Numbered from the stretch's first letter, positions 1-8,976 are shown. The stretch: DNA of 16,701 bases from CAYMJK01 sp043101635 (GCA_043101635.1 JBICIE010000221.1:1-16701), one strand, 5' to 3'. Translations and numbers: made by a program. The notes: a model not told the origin generated them from the letters alone.

Positions 1-3000
1 GCTGGCGCCGCCGCTGCGCGGGGCGCTGGTGGCGACAAGCTGGACAGCACCATCGGCGAGGGAGAGCAGGCCGTAGCCGAGGATGATGATGTCGCGGCTG
101 CTCATGCTGATGGCGGGAAAGGCGACGAGATCGCCCTCAAGGAAGAAGTTGGCCTCGACGTGGTCGTACGGGGCGGTGGCGAAGCGGGCGTTGGCGGTGG
201 AGACGAGCAGTCGCAGGGCCGGGGGCAGATCGACAGGTGAGCCGGCGCTGATGCGCAGCGAGCCGGCGCCGCGCCGGCTGGCGCGGTCGCCCAGGACGCC
301 CTCGACGCCGAGGGCGAGATCGAGAACGCCCTCGGTGGGGTCGACCGGCTCGCTGGGATCGGTCGGCGGCTGCTCGCGGATGACGGTTCGCACAGCGCGG
401 GAGATGGCGGTGACGGGCAGACCGGAACTGATGAGCCGGGCGGTGTAGCGCCACTGGTCGCCGGCGCGGCGGGCCTGCGCGCTGGCGGTGAGGCGCCCGC
501 CGGCGCTGTTGGCGCTGATCATCGGCGCGACGACGAGGCCCGGGGTGTCGCCGGCGGTGAAGACGGCGCGTCCGCCGGTGACGGGCAAGCCCCAGATGAC
601 GCCGTGGTCGAAGCTGACGAGCATCTCCATCGGGCCGGCGGGGGCGCCCTCGGGGGCGGGCAGCGCGGTGAGCCACGCCTCGGCCTGGGCGCAGTCGATG
701 AGCCCATCGGGGCCGAGCGTCACGCGCGGGGCCCGAAGGCGGCCCTCGAAGACCGGGGCGCCATCGGAATGGGCCGCGGCGCCGAAGCGCAGGGTGGCCT
801 CGCTGAGCGTCACGGCGTCTTCGGCCTGCAGGCCGATCGACTCGATGGTCTCGAGGACCACCAGCGGCAGGGCAGCGCGCAGCGATGCGGGGAGCAGCGC
901 CTCGGACAGCGCGGGCGCCGGTGGCTCGGCGGATGGACCGGGCGCCTCGGCGGATTCGGGCTCTGCGGGGCGCTGGGCGGGGGGCGGGGGATCCAGCCTG
1001 CCGGCGAGCGCGACGACAGCGCTGAGGGCGCCCTCGCGGTCGAGGCGCCACTGGCCCTCGGCGCTGGCTTCCCAGCGCCCGGCGGGCCCGGTATTCAGCG
1101 CAACATCTCCGGCGAGTCCGTCGGCGTCCGCCTCGGCGAGGATGACGCCCCAGACCTCGTCAAGTTGCGCGCGCGCGCTGTTGCGGGTCCACGCCAGGGC
1201 GGTCGGCTCGATGCGCAGGGCGCTGACGCGGGCGAGCGGGCCCTCGTCGGTGACGGAGGTGACCAGATCGAGCCAGCCGCTGGCGCGACCGGCGGGCTGA
1301 GCGTCGCGCCAGAGCGCGCCGAAACGCTCGCCGCCGACGCGCTGGGCCTGCAGACCGAGGAAGTCGGACTCGATGTGGGCGCCGGTGAAGCCGATGCGCA
1401 TGGTGCGGATCTGATCGCGCTCGATGGCGCGGGCGCCATCGATCTGCAGCAGACCGAGGGGCGTCCCGTCAAAGGCGAAGTCGCCGCGAACGCCCTCGAT
1501 GGCGATGGCGCCCGGGGCGGCCTGATCGAGCAGGAGGGAACCATCGAGGGCCGGGGCGGTCAGGCGCCCGCCGAAGAGGTCGATGGCGGGGCGGACGATG
1601 TTGGTGATGACGATGCGCATGGGCTGCCGGGCGATGTCGACGCCGGCGGTCAGCGCGGCGTCGACCAGGCCGCTGGGGCGGGCCAGCTCCTTGAACTCCA
1701 GCAGTCGGCGGGCCTCGGCGGGGCGAAAGACGGCGACGAGGTTCTCGATCGGCTCGGCGAGGGAGAGCGCCAGGGCCTCGCCGCGGATGACCGTTGCCTC
1801 CGCATCCCCGATGGGGACGGCGATGTTGGCGGTGATCCAGCCGGAGCCCTTCGGCCGGCCCCGGAGGTCGACGTGCACATCGGAGCGGGTGATGTTGACC
1901 GTGCCGGTCAGCTCATCGATCTCGAGCGGCGCGGCGCCGGGCAGGGGCGGCGGGCGGACGCCCCCATCAACGGTGACGCCCACGCGCACGGCGGTGTCCT
2001 GGCCGGGGGGCCGGTGGATATGGGCCACGCCGCCGACGACGCCCCAGGGGTCGAGCCGCCGGGCGATGGTGCGTCCGTTGAGGCGCGGGCGATCGGGATC
2101 GTCGGTCGGCCTGGGATCGGATCCGGGGATGGAGGCGATGAGCAGGTCGCCGATGGGAATGTCCGACACGGCGATGCGGACATCGGCTTCCAGGTCATCC
2201 GGATCGTCGGTCGGAATGATGATGCGCGTGCCGGACGGGTCGAGCGCGCCGCCGACGGGCGTGGTGTACTCGCCGGCGACCGGACCGATGATGAAGCGTT
2301 CGGGCAGGCGCGTGCCGTCGGGGAGGGTCTGGCGAAGTTCCTTGACGCCGCGGACGTGGACGTTTCGGCCGATGGCGGGCATGGGGAAGTAGCGGTTGCG
2401 GACGCCGACCTCGTCGACGCGGATGTCCATGACGACGCCGACCTCGGTGGACTGTGCGGTATCGAGGGTGAGATGGATGTCGAGGTCAGCGGCGCCGCCG
2501 ATGGCGAATGACTCGTCGACCAGCCCGCGCTGACGCCAGTCGTCGAGTCCCTCATCATTGAAGAGCAGTTCGGTGATGTGCTCGCTGCGGTCATTGAGGG
2601 CGTCGATCATGACCTGGTCGTACGCGGCGCCGCGGACCGACAGCTTGACGTCCATGGTGACCGCGTCGCCGACGCGGACGGTTCCATCGACTCGGGCCGG
2701 GGCGCCGGCGGGGGTGCGCCCGGCGAGCCCGATGCTGACATCGCGGTTGCGGAAGACGATGTCGCCGCTGATCTGCTCGACGGGATAGCGGAAGTGGCGG
2801 TAGGTTGCGGTGGCGTCGCGCACGTGGAGGCCGGTCTCGACGAACTCGGGGGTGTCTGCGTCGCGTCCGGCCAGCAGCCAGACGTCGCCGGCGCCGTCGA
2901 TGTCGAAGCGGCGGACCTCGTCGAGGATGGCCTCGGGGGCGCGCCCGGCCCAGCGCTCCGGATCGAGCGGCACGGGGCGGGCGCTGTTGGCCTCGACGGC

Positions 3001-4149
3001 GTAGTAGGCCGGCTCGCGCGGATCGCCGAACCAGTATTCGATGTCCACAGCGCAGGGCGCGGCCAGCAGCGAGCCGGTGAGCTGGGCCGAGAGATTCCAG
3101 TCGTGCGCCGCGTCGCCGACCGGCGGGCTGGCGCCGGCCCGGGCCCAACTGACGCCGTCGTCGCGCCAGATGGCGCGCATGCGACCGGTGGCCTCGACGG
3201 GCACGATCAGGTCGGGCTGTCCATCCTCGCGCGAGCCGAGCGGCATGACGAAGCGGACGGGCCTCTCGCCCGGCCGGGCGCCGGCGAGATCGAGGCTGAG
3301 GCGGAAGGCGCCGGCGGCCTCGTCGTAGACGAAGCTGGCGCTGCGGAGGGCGCCGGAGGGCGCAAAGCGCCGGTAATCCTCGCGCAGTTCCAGCGGGATG
3401 GCCTCGGGCGGCCAGTCGGCGAGATCGACGCCGCCGAGCGCGCCGGAGAACATGCCCTGGCCGGGCACGGCGCCATCGATCACGCCATCGAACTGAATCG
3501 GTCGGGCGACGCCGGCGGAAGGGCCCTCATCCAGTTCCCGCACCCAGATGGAGTAGCGGCCGGCCTCCTCGCGCCGGACGCCGGCGGTGACGCGCATGGT
3601 GCGCAGCGGCGTGATGGCGCCGGAGGCGTCGTACTCGGCGAGGGTCAGCGTGGCCCGCTCGACCTGGACGCCCGGGGCGCGCAGGGGGCCGGATGGCCGG
3701 GTTGCGCCACCCCTGGCGATCTCCAGCAGGTTGATCTCGTAGCCGTCGACGGGCTTGGCGACCAGGACTTCGGCGTCGGAGACGGTGACGCTCTGGACGA
3801 GTTCGCCGGGGCCGAGGAGGGCGGAAGGCGCCAGCGCGATGCGCATCTGCTCGACGCGCAGGAAGCGGGTGGCCTCGCCGCGGAGTTGGCTGCCGGGCGG
3901 CGGCTCGATGCGGAAGTCCGCCCCCGTGATGAGCAGATCGCCGCCGAGGGTGAACCGCAGCGATCCGCCCTGGAGCTTGACGCCAAGGAGCCGGGGCCCG
4001 ATGATGGGGCGCAGGTACAGGCCGGCGAGGGGCGTGAGCGTCGCGGCGCCCAGCAGCGCCGCGAGCAGTCCGATGGCGATGAGCACTCGGCGCAGGCGCC
4101 GGCGGCGCTTCCTGGGAACAGCGCCGCTCTTGCCCGCATCCTGAGGCAT
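1..4149 (-). CDS. Giant AsmA-like membrane-anchored protein, 3' end outside window
   Basis: The frame is open from the ATG at 4149 to the window edge: 1383 codons, no stop, so the protein is longer. Seen: residues 13-21 are a run of Arg/Lys, followed by one hydrophobic helix at about 22-46 (VLIAIGLLAALLGAATL), giving an inner-membrane anchor with the bulk on the far side. The rest is repetitive beta-rich sequence alternating short strands and Gly turns (GGSLRFTLGGDLLITGADF near 60-80). There are Pro/Ala/Glu-rich linkers near 1050-1080 and 1260-1275, and an end segment (GYGLLSLADGAVQL) resembling AsmA C-terminal repeats. Known: AsmA/TamB/YhdP-type proteins are anchored, beta-groove proteins linked to lipid transport and outer-envelope biogenesis. 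Inferred: the same kind of role here; the subfamily is not recognised. There is no Shine-Dalgarno upstream; a TAGCAT box lies six bases before the ATG. It is divergent from radA. The frame opposite is also open for long stretches but is a G+C shadow. Confidence 0.72.
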   Translation of the reverse strand, partial: MPQDAGKSGAVPRKRRRRLRRVLIAIGLLAALLGAATLTPLAGLYLRPIIGPRLLGVKLQGGSLRFTLGGDLLITGADFRIEPPPGSQLRGEATRFLRVEQMRIALAPSALLGPGELVQSVTVSDAEVLVAKPVDGYEINLLEIARGGATRPSGPLRAPGVQVERATLTLAEYDASGAITPLRTMRVTAGVRREEAGRYSIWVRELDEGPSAGVARPIQFDGVIDGAVPGQGMFSGALGGVDLADWPPEAIPLELREDYRRFAPSGALRSASFVYDEAAGAFRLSLDLAGARPGERPVRFVMPLGSREDGQPDLIVPVEATGRMRAIWRDDGVSWARAGASPPVGDAAHDWNLSAQLTGSLLAAPCAVDIEYWFGDPREPAYYAVEANSARPVPLDPERWAGRAPEAILDEVRRFDIDGAGDVWLLAGRDADTPEFVETGLHVRDATATYRHFRYPVEQISGDIVFRNRDVSIGLAGRTPAGAPARVDGTVRVGDAVTMDVKLSVRGAAYDQVMIDALNDRSEHITELLFNDEGLDDWRQRGLVDESFAIGGAADLDIHLTLDTAQSTEVGVVMDIRVDEVGVRNRYFPMPAIGRNVHVRGVKELRQTLPDGTRLPERFIIGPVAGEYTTPVGGALDPSGTRIIIPTDDPDDLEADVRIAVSDIPIGDLLIASIPGSDPRPTDDPDRPRLNGRTIARRLDPWGVVGGVAHIHRPPGQDTAVRVGVTVDGGVRPPPLPGAAPLEIDELTGTVNITRSDVHVDLRGRPKGSGWITANIAVPIGDAEATVIRGEALALSLAEPIENLVAVFRPAEARRLLEFKELARPSGLVDAALTAGVDIARQPMRIVITNIVRPAIDLFGGRLTAPALDGSLLLDQAAPGAIAIEGVRGDFAFDGTPLGLLQIDGARAIERDQIRTMRIGFTGAHIESDFLGLQAQRVGGERFGALWRDAQPAGRASGWLDLVTSVTDEGPLARVSALRIEPTALAWTRNSARAQLDEVWGVILAEADADGLAGDVALNTGPAGRWEASAEGQWRLDREGALSAVVALAGRLDPPPPAQRPAEPESAEAPGPSAEPPAPALSEALLPASLRAALPLVVLETIESIGLQAEDAVTLSEATLRFGAAAHSDGAPVFEGRLRAPRVTLGPDGLIDCAQAEAWLTALPAPEGAPAGPMEMLVSFDHGVIWGLPVTGGRAVFTAGDTPGLVVAPMISANSAGGRLTASAQARRAGDQWRYTARLISSGLPVTAISRAVRTVIREQPPTDPSEPVDPTEGVLDLALGVEGVLGDRASRRGAGSLRISAGSPVDLPPALRLLVSTANARFATAPYDHVEANFFLEGDLVAFPAISMSSRDIIILGYGLLSLADGAVQLVATSAPRSGGAS

Positions 4150-4155
4150 CGCCGG

Positions 4156-4161
4156 ATGCTA
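4156..4161 (-). promoter_or_regulatory. Putative -10 box for the AsmA-like gene (leaderless geometry)
   Basis: Read on the minus strand the hexamer is TAGCAT, followed by six bases (CCGGCG) and the ATG at 4149. A TANNNT -10 box this close would place the transcript start at about the A of the ATG. No Shine-Dalgarno and no convincing -35 are visible in the G+C-rich flank. The same arrangement occurs at radA and arsR in this window. Confidence 0.4.
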
Positions 4162-4188
4162 CACCGGGCGGGCGGGGGCGGTTCTCGC

Positions 4189-4194
4189 TATGCT
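4189..4194 (+). promoter_or_regulatory. Putative -10 box for radA (leaderless geometry)
   Basis: The hexamer TATGCT is followed by six bases (GGGCCG) and the radA ATG at 4201. The gene has no Shine-Dalgarno at a usable distance; the nearest G run ends about 20 bases upstream. The whole divergent gap to the AsmA-like gene is 51 bp, so both promoters must fit inside it. No clear -35 is seen. Confidence 0.4.
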
Positions 4195-4200
4195 GGGCCG

Positions 4201-5691
4201 ATGGCCAAGACCCGCGAGATCTACATCTGCCGCGCCTGCGGCGGGACGCACTCCAAGTGGATGGGCAAGTGCCCGGACTGCGGCGCGTGGGACGCCCTGG
4301 AGGCCGAGCGCATCGATCGGGCGGCGTCGACCGATCCGCAGCGCGGGCTGGCGGCGGGCTGGGCCGCGGCGGAGATGGAGCCGAAGGAGGGCGCGGCTGT
4401 GGCGCAGGCGGCCGGCGCCGTTGCCGCAGCGCCGCTGGCGGAGATCGGGCGCGGCGAGGGGCCGGCGCGCCGGGCGACGGGGATCGCCGAGCTTGACCGC
4501 GTGCTGGGGGGCGCCGAGGGCGCGATGGGCCTGGTGCCGGGATCGGTGACGCTGGTGGGCGGGGCGCCGGGGATCGGCAAGAGCACGCTGCTCTTGCAGG
4601 CGGCCGGGGCGCTGGCGCGCGCGGGGACGCGCGTGCTGTATGTCTCCAGCGAGGAATCGGCCGAGCAGATCCGCCAGCGGGCGGGGAGGCTGGGGCTGCT
4701 GGACAAGGGAGCGGCGGTCGCCACTGCCCGCACAGGCGAGACGCCTGTGCCACCGGGAGACAGCCTGCTGGTGCTGGCGGATACGAACCTGGCGCGGATC
4801 TTCGAGCAGGCGCGGCGCACGCGCCCGGAAGCGATGATCATCGACTCGATCCAGATGGTGTACAAGGCTGATCTGGATGCGGCGCCGGGATCGATCAGCC
4901 AGCTTCGCCGGTGCTGCGCTGAGCTGACGCATCTTGCAAAGCTGTCGGGCGCCGCGGTGCTGCTGGTCGGGCACGTGACCAAGGACGGGCAACTTGCGGG
5001 CCCGCGCCTGCTGGAGCACCTCGTCGACACGGTGCTGAGCTTTGATGGAGATCGGTATCACGCGCACCGGACTATCCGGGCGGTGAAGAACCGCTTCGGG
5101 GCCACCGATGAGGTGGGCCTGTTCGAGATGACCGGGGCGGGGCTGCGCGAGGCGCCGGAAGGGGCGAGCCTGGCGGCGATCGAGGGGCTGGATGCGCCGC
5201 GCCCGGGGACGGTGGCCTGCCCGGTGATGACGGGTTCGCGCTGCGCGCTGGCGGAGATCCAGGCGCTGACGGCGACGGGGTTTCTCGGCGCGGCCAAGCG
5301 TAAGTGCAGCGGGCTGGATTCGAGTCGCCTGGCGATGCTGATCGCGGTGCTGGAGCAGCACGGGGGGCTGCGCCTGGCGGACCGGGACATCTTCACCAGC
5401 AGCGCCGGCGGGCTGCGGGTGGTCGAGCCGGCGGCGGACCTGGCGCTGCTGCTGGCGATCGCCGGGGCGCACTACAAGCGGTCGCTGCCGGCGCGCACGG
5501 CGGTGGTGGGCGAGGTGGGCCTGGGCGGGGAGGTGCGCCCGGCGCCGCGGATCGAGATGCGCCTGCGCGAGGCGCAGCGGCTGGGGTGCACCGCAGTGAT
5601 CTGCCCGGCGCTGCGCACGGGCGAGGCCCCGCGCGGGCTGGAGGTGATCGCGGCGCGACGGATCGGGGAGGCGATGGACCGGCTGGGGTAG
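4201..5691 (+). CDS. radA: DNA repair protein RadA (Sms), ATP-dependent branch-migration helicase
   Basis: 496 residues. RadA processes recombination intermediates by ATP-driven branch migration, working with RecA at D-loops. Visible domains in order: an N-terminal four-Cys zinc finger (C10-x2-C13-x10-C24-x2-C27); a RecA-like ATPase with Walker A GAPGIGKS at 121-128 and the Walker B-like strand MIIDSIQMV; the RadA signature KNRFG at 296-300; and a C-terminal Lon-like P-domain (GEVGLGGEVRPAPR). The start is set by MAKTREIYICRACGG, the usual RadA beginning; the open frame upstream is only the mirror of the AsmA-like gene. The protein is about 40 residues longer than typical RadA. The excess lies in an Ala/Glu-rich linker after the zinc finger (about 37-95) and in an insert at about 168-187 encoded partly by a palindromic repeat (see 4730-4750). 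All key ATPase motifs are intact, so it is probably functional. Confidence 0.97.
   Translation: MAKTREIYICRACGGTHSKWMGKCPDCGAWDALEAERIDRAASTDPQRGLAAGWAAAEMEPKEGAAVAQAAGAVAAAPLAEIGRGEGPARRATGIAELDRVLGGAEGAMGLVPGSVTLVGGAPGIGKSTLLLQAAGALARAGTRVLYVSSEESAEQIRQRAGRLGLLDKGAAVATARTGETPVPPGDSLLVLADTNLARIFEQARRTRPEAMIIDSIQMVYKADLDAAPGSISQLRRCCAELTHLAKLSGAAVLLVGHVTKDGQLAGPRLLEHLVDTVLSFDGDRYHAHRTIRAVKNRFGATDEVGLFEMTGAGLREAPEGASLAAIEGLDAPRPGTVACPVMTGSRCALAEIQALTATGFLGAAKRKCSGLDSSRLAMLIAVLEQHGGLRLADRDIFTSSAGGLRVVEPAADLALLLAIAGAHYKRSLPARTAVVGEVGLGGEVRPAPRIEMRLREAQRLGCTAVICPALRTGEAPRGLEVIAARRIGEAMDRLG
4730..4750. repeat. Palindromic REP-like element inserted in frame in radA
   Basis: Nine-base perfect arms GCACAGGCG and CGCCTGTGC flank a three-base AGA loop. 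It is read in radA as residues 177-183, within the stretch ATARTGETPVPPGD (174-187). In RadA proteins the RLGL motif is normally followed after a few residues by a strand ending in L..(E/D)TN(L)..I; here about 15-20 extra residues intervene. From memory, the peptide TGETPVPP and the DNA GGCACAGGCG...CGCCTGTGCC occur as dispersed repeats in planctomycete and verrucomicrobial genomes. That link is recall, not a search. No second copy is seen in this window. Confidence 0.6.
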
Positions 5692-5806
5692 CGACGCAAA
5701 CGCCATCGGGGCGCCGGAGGGCCGTGCCGCCCGAGACCAGGGCTCGCGAACCGGGACGAGGCGAGCCGAATACAGGGGGTATCCCGCACCCCGCCGGAGA
5801 AGCAGC

Positions 5807-8698
5807 ATGCCGCGACCCGACCATGTCCCTGCCTGCCGGGCCCCAACCTGCGAGGCCCTCGAGCCGCGGACGCTGCTGAGCCTCGCGATCGAGATCGACT
5901 ACTCGTTCGACAGCAATGACTTCTTCGCCGACCCGGCGCGCCGGGAGGTCGTCGAGTTCGCGGCGGACTGGCTGGGGGCGCTGCTGCAGGACAATCTCGA
6001 GGCGATCATCCCGGGGGGGCCCAACAGTTGGACGGCCCGCTTCACGCACCCCGGGACGGGGGCGCCGGCCGAGGTCGACAACCCGGTGATCCCGGAGGAC
6101 ACGATCCGGGTGTATGTCGGGGGGCGCGACCTGCCGGGATCGAGCGTGGGCCTCGGCGGGGCGGGCGGGTTCAGCGCTTCGGGCAGTTCGTCTTTCCTGA
6201 GCCTGGTGGAGGGACGCGGGCAGCCGGGGGCCATCGGGCCGGACGCCAGCCGCACCGACTTCGGGCTGTGGGGCGGGACGATCTCGTTCGACACCGCGAC
6301 CGACTGGCACGTGGGCGTCAGCGCCAGCGGGCTGGGCTCGGGGCAGTCGGACCTGCTGTCGATCGCGCTGCATGAGCTGGTCCACGTGCTGGGGTTCAAC
6401 GCGAGCACGCCATCGTTTGCGAACCTGATTGCGAGTTCGGTCTTCACCGGCGCGCAGGCCCAGGCGGTGTGGAACGCGCCGGAGTTCGGACTGACGGGCG
6501 ATACCACGGGGCTGATGCGCTGGCGCCGGCCATCCAGCCTGACGCAGCTCAGCAGCGTGACCGATACGCCCTTCCAGGCGATCACGACGACCGTGCGGCG
6601 CACCGGCGACTACGACATTCTGAGCGACCAGACGAACTTCGGCGACGCCTTCGACGGCGTGCTGCTGGTGTATCAGAACGGCTTCGATGCGGCGAGTCCG
6701 CTGACGAACCTGATCGCGATCAACAACGACTACGGCGGGTCACTGCTGCCGGGCGCCGGGCCGGGGTACTCGGGCGTTGAGGGATTGCGGCTGGTGGCCG
6801 GGCGCACCTATGTGTTCGTGGTGACCGGCGCCGCCGATGACCAGGATGGGGCCCACCGGCTGGAGATCCGGCGCCAGCCGGCGGACCTGGCGGTGGACGG
6901 GAGCCACTGGGTCGAAGGCACGTTCATCACCGGGCAGGAGGCGGCGATGGACCCGACCATCGGGACAGGCCGCCGGAAGCTGCTGACGGCGCTGGATCTG
7001 GCGGCGCTGGATGACATCGGGTGGGAGATCAGCGGGGCCACCTGGCCGGGCGTCGGCGCCCCGGCGTCGCTGGTCAGCGCAACGGGCGTGGGGGCGACCG
7101 CGCTGCGTTCGGTGTCGCCGACGAGCCCGGGACTGCACCGGTTCACAACGCTGCGCGGCGGGTTCATCGAGGTTGCCGCGACTGCCTCGGCGCCGGTGTC
7201 GCTGCGCCTCTGGGACTCGGCCGGAAGGCTGGTGGGCCAGTCGGAGGGCGTTCAGACGCGGGCGTCGGTGGTCGCCAGCGGACCTTCGCAGCAGTACACG
7301 GTGGAGGTGATCGCGGCCGGGGCGGCGGACTACGAGCTTGCCATCGCAACGACGCCCGACGGCTTTGCGCTGTGGTTCCCGGAGGGCTTCGCCAGCCGGA
7401 GCGTCAACGAGACGGTGTGGATCACCAACCCCGGGGATGAGCCGGTGATGTTCACGCTGACGATGCGGTACGAAGAGGCGGAACTGCTGCGGGCGCAGGA
7501 CACGCTGGCGGACGGGCGCCTGCTGGCGCCGGGCGAGCGCATCGGAATCGAAGTCAGCCGTGACGGCGTGCTGGCGCGCGACGTCGTGACCGGCCAGCAG
7601 ATCCTGGTGGAGCGGCCGTACGCGCTGGTGATGATGGCGACCGGGCACATCGCCGCGTCGCTGGAGCGATCGGATGTGTTCGGCGGCGAACGCATCTCGA
7701 CCAGCGAGGACTTCGTCACGAGCGCCAGCCGCACGTGGACGTTTGCCCGGGCCGAGAAGCGGCCGGACGAGGTGTTCGACTTCCTGGTGTACTACAACCC
7801 CAACCCGCACGAGGCGATCGTGACGATCACGGCGCTCACCAGCGGCGGGCCGGTGGAGATCGTGCATCGGGTCGGCGCGCAGCGGCGCTTCGGACTGAAC
7901 CTCAACGACACGGCGCTGTTGCCGGTCGAGGCGTTCGGCATGGTGGTCACATCGCGCCCGCTGCTGAGCGCCGATGAGTCGAGCCATGTCGGCATCGTGG
8001 CGGCGCTGAGCCACTTCGATGCCCGGGCCGGCGGCGCCGGCTGGGTGGCGCTGGGACAGGCCGACGGCCCCACCACCGCCGGCGTGTTCCCGGGAGCGTT
8101 CACCGGGCCGGGGCTCGGCGCCCGGGCGCTGATCCTCAACACCACCGCGGCCAGCGCGACGGTGGAGTTGCGCTCGGGGAGCGGGGCAGTTGAGATCGTG
8201 AATGTGGCGCCGTTCGCGTCGGTCGTGCGCGATGCGCCGACCGGGGCCGGCCTGTCGTACTCGTTCACCGCGGGCGAGGGTGTGGTGCAGCTTGTGCAGG
8301 TAGGCTTCGGGGAGGCGGCCAGCGGCGGGCCGGTCACCGAGGCGTCGCGGAACCACTTCTTCGCGGCAGCGTCGCTGGACCGGGGCGGGGCGTCGGTGAC
8401 GAGCGTGGGCTTGATCGGGCTGTTCAATCCGGCGGGGGGCGCCGCGGCGGATGTCGAGATTCGATTCTCATTCGGATCGGGCCTCGAGGTGACGACCAGC
8501 GTGAGCGTCGGCGCCGGGGCCTTCGGCTTCGTGCCGCTGCACGAGCTTGGGGGATTGCTGTCGACGAGCGGGCCGTTCAGCGTGACGCTGCGATCATCCA
8601 TTCCGGTTGCGGCGACGCTGACGGTCTTCGACGCGCTGGCGCCGGTGGGCTGGATGACGGCGGGTCGGCTCGATGGGGTGCTGGAGCCGATCATTTGA
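5807..8698 (+). CDS. LEPR-motif metalloprotease-like surface protein with PPC-like and DUF5719-like modules
   Basis: 963 residues; start ATG 5807 with GGAGA six bases upstream. It begins with the planctomycete LEPR box (LEPRTLLS, 18-25) instead of a classical signal peptide. A protease-like domain follows: HELVHVLGFN at 189-198 gives the HExxH zinc motif (H189, E190, H193). The metzincin third His position (199) is Ala. A later SHWVEG (H367) followed by AAMDPTIG and LDLAALDDIGWEI (ending about 408) matches the end of planctomycete metalloprotease-like domains, so H367 is the likely third ligand. Between W222 and about 363 lies an inserted region with a PPC-like segment (FDGVLLVYQNGF, GRTYVFVVTG). 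After 408 comes a second PPC-like stretch (about 440-515). Beta-sandwich repeats then run to the end (ALWFPEGFA...NETVWITNPGDEP), resembling DUF5719-type adhesive modules. Inferred: an exported or surface-held peptidase/adhesin. Activity is unproven. Confidence 0.75.
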   Translation: MPRPDHVPACRAPTCEALEPRTLLSLAIEIDYSFDSNDFFADPARREVVEFAADWLGALLQDNLEAIIPGGPNSWTARFTHPGTGAPAEVDNPVIPEDTIRVYVGGRDLPGSSVGLGGAGGFSASGSSSFLSLVEGRGQPGAIGPDASRTDFGLWGGTISFDTATDWHVGVSASGLGSGQSDLLSIALHELVHVLGFNASTPSFANLIASSVFTGAQAQAVWNAPEFGLTGDTTGLMRWRRPSSLTQLSSVTDTPFQAITTTVRRTGDYDILSDQTNFGDAFDGVLLVYQNGFDAASPLTNLIAINNDYGGSLLPGAGPGYSGVEGLRLVAGRTYVFVVTGAADDQDGAHRLEIRRQPADLAVDGSHWVEGTFITGQEAAMDPTIGTGRRKLLTALDLAALDDIGWEISGATWPGVGAPASLVSATGVGATALRSVSPTSPGLHRFTTLRGGFIEVAATASAPVSLRLWDSAGRLVGQSEGVQTRASVVASGPSQQYTVEVIAAGAADYELAIATTPDGFALWFPEGFASRSVNETVWITNPGDEPVMFTLTMRYEEAELLRAQDTLADGRLLAPGERIGIEVSRDGVLARDVVTGQQILVERPYALVMMATGHIAASLERSDVFGGERISTSEDFVTSASRTWTFARAEKRPDEVFDFLVYYNPNPHEAIVTITALTSGGPVEIVHRVGAQRRFGLNLNDTALLPVEAFGMVVTSRPLLSADESSHVGIVAALSHFDARAGGAGWVALGQADGPTTAGVFPGAFTGPGLGARALILNTTAASATVELRSGSGAVEIVNVAPFASVVRDAPTGAGLSYSFTAGEGVVQLVQVGFGEAASGGPVTEASRNHFFAAASLDRGGASVTSVGLIGLFNPAGGAAADVEIRFSFGSGLEVTTSVSVGAGAFGFVPLHELGGLLSTSGPFSVTLRSSIPVAATLTVFDALAPVGWMTAGRLDGVLEPII

Positions 8699-8709
8699 GC
8701 GGCGCTTGA

Positions 8710-8976
8710 TCATCGCAGGGCGACCGGCAGCAGCAGCACCAGCGTGAGGACGATCAGAAGCAGCACGAACGCGACGAACCTGCGCGCGCGACGCTGGCGG
8801 CGCACGATGCGATCGGTCGCGGCGCGCGCGCGGACGATCGCCGTGAAGTCGGTGTCCTTGCCGCACTCGGAGCAGCGGATGCGGCCACCGGCAATCGGCG
8901 CCCCGCCGAACTGATACCCGCAGTGGGCGCAGACCGCCTGCTTCGGCACGACGCCCTCAAGCCGGCTCGGGTCCAC
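8710..8976 (-). CDS. Small zinc-ribbon protein with C-terminal membrane helix
   Basis: 88 residues from a GTG at 8976. A longer ATG start at 9024 gives 104 residues but lacks a good ribosome site and overlaps the thioesterase gene by 68 bases. The GTG has AAGGAG six bases upstream and overlaps by only 20, so it is preferred. Two CxxC knuckles (C16-AH-C19 and C35-SE-C38) form a rubredoxin-like zinc ribbon of the kind at the start of many small planctomycete proteins. A very basic segment (about 56-66) leads into a single hydrophobic helix at about 67-86, ending two residues before the terminus, so it looks C-tail anchored with the ribbon in the cytoplasm. It is translationally coupled to the thioesterase upstream. 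The specific function is not recognised. Confidence 0.7.
   Translation of the reverse strand: MDPSRLEGVVPKQAVCAHCGYQFGGAPIAGGRIRCSECGKDTDFTAIVRARAATDRIVRRQRRARRFVAFVLLLIVLTLVLLLPVALR

Noticed and set aside
604..2511. 635-codon plus-strand open frame
   Set aside because: Mirror frame of the AsmA-like gene; composition is Gly/Asp/Ala-rich with no recognisable domain.
2578..4200. Open plus-strand frame continuous with radA that would extend RadA by 541 residues
   Set aside because: It is the exact codon mirror of the AsmA-like gene, a common artefact at high G+C. The zinc finger begins right after the ATG at 4201, as in other RadA proteins.
4159..5808. 549-codon minus-strand open frame over radA
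   Set aside because: Shadow of radA; low-complexity Arg/Ala/Pro composition.
6740..8356. 538-codon minus-strand open frame inside the LEPR gene
   Set aside because: Shadow; the plus-strand protein has the LEPR box, HExxH and repeated beta modules.
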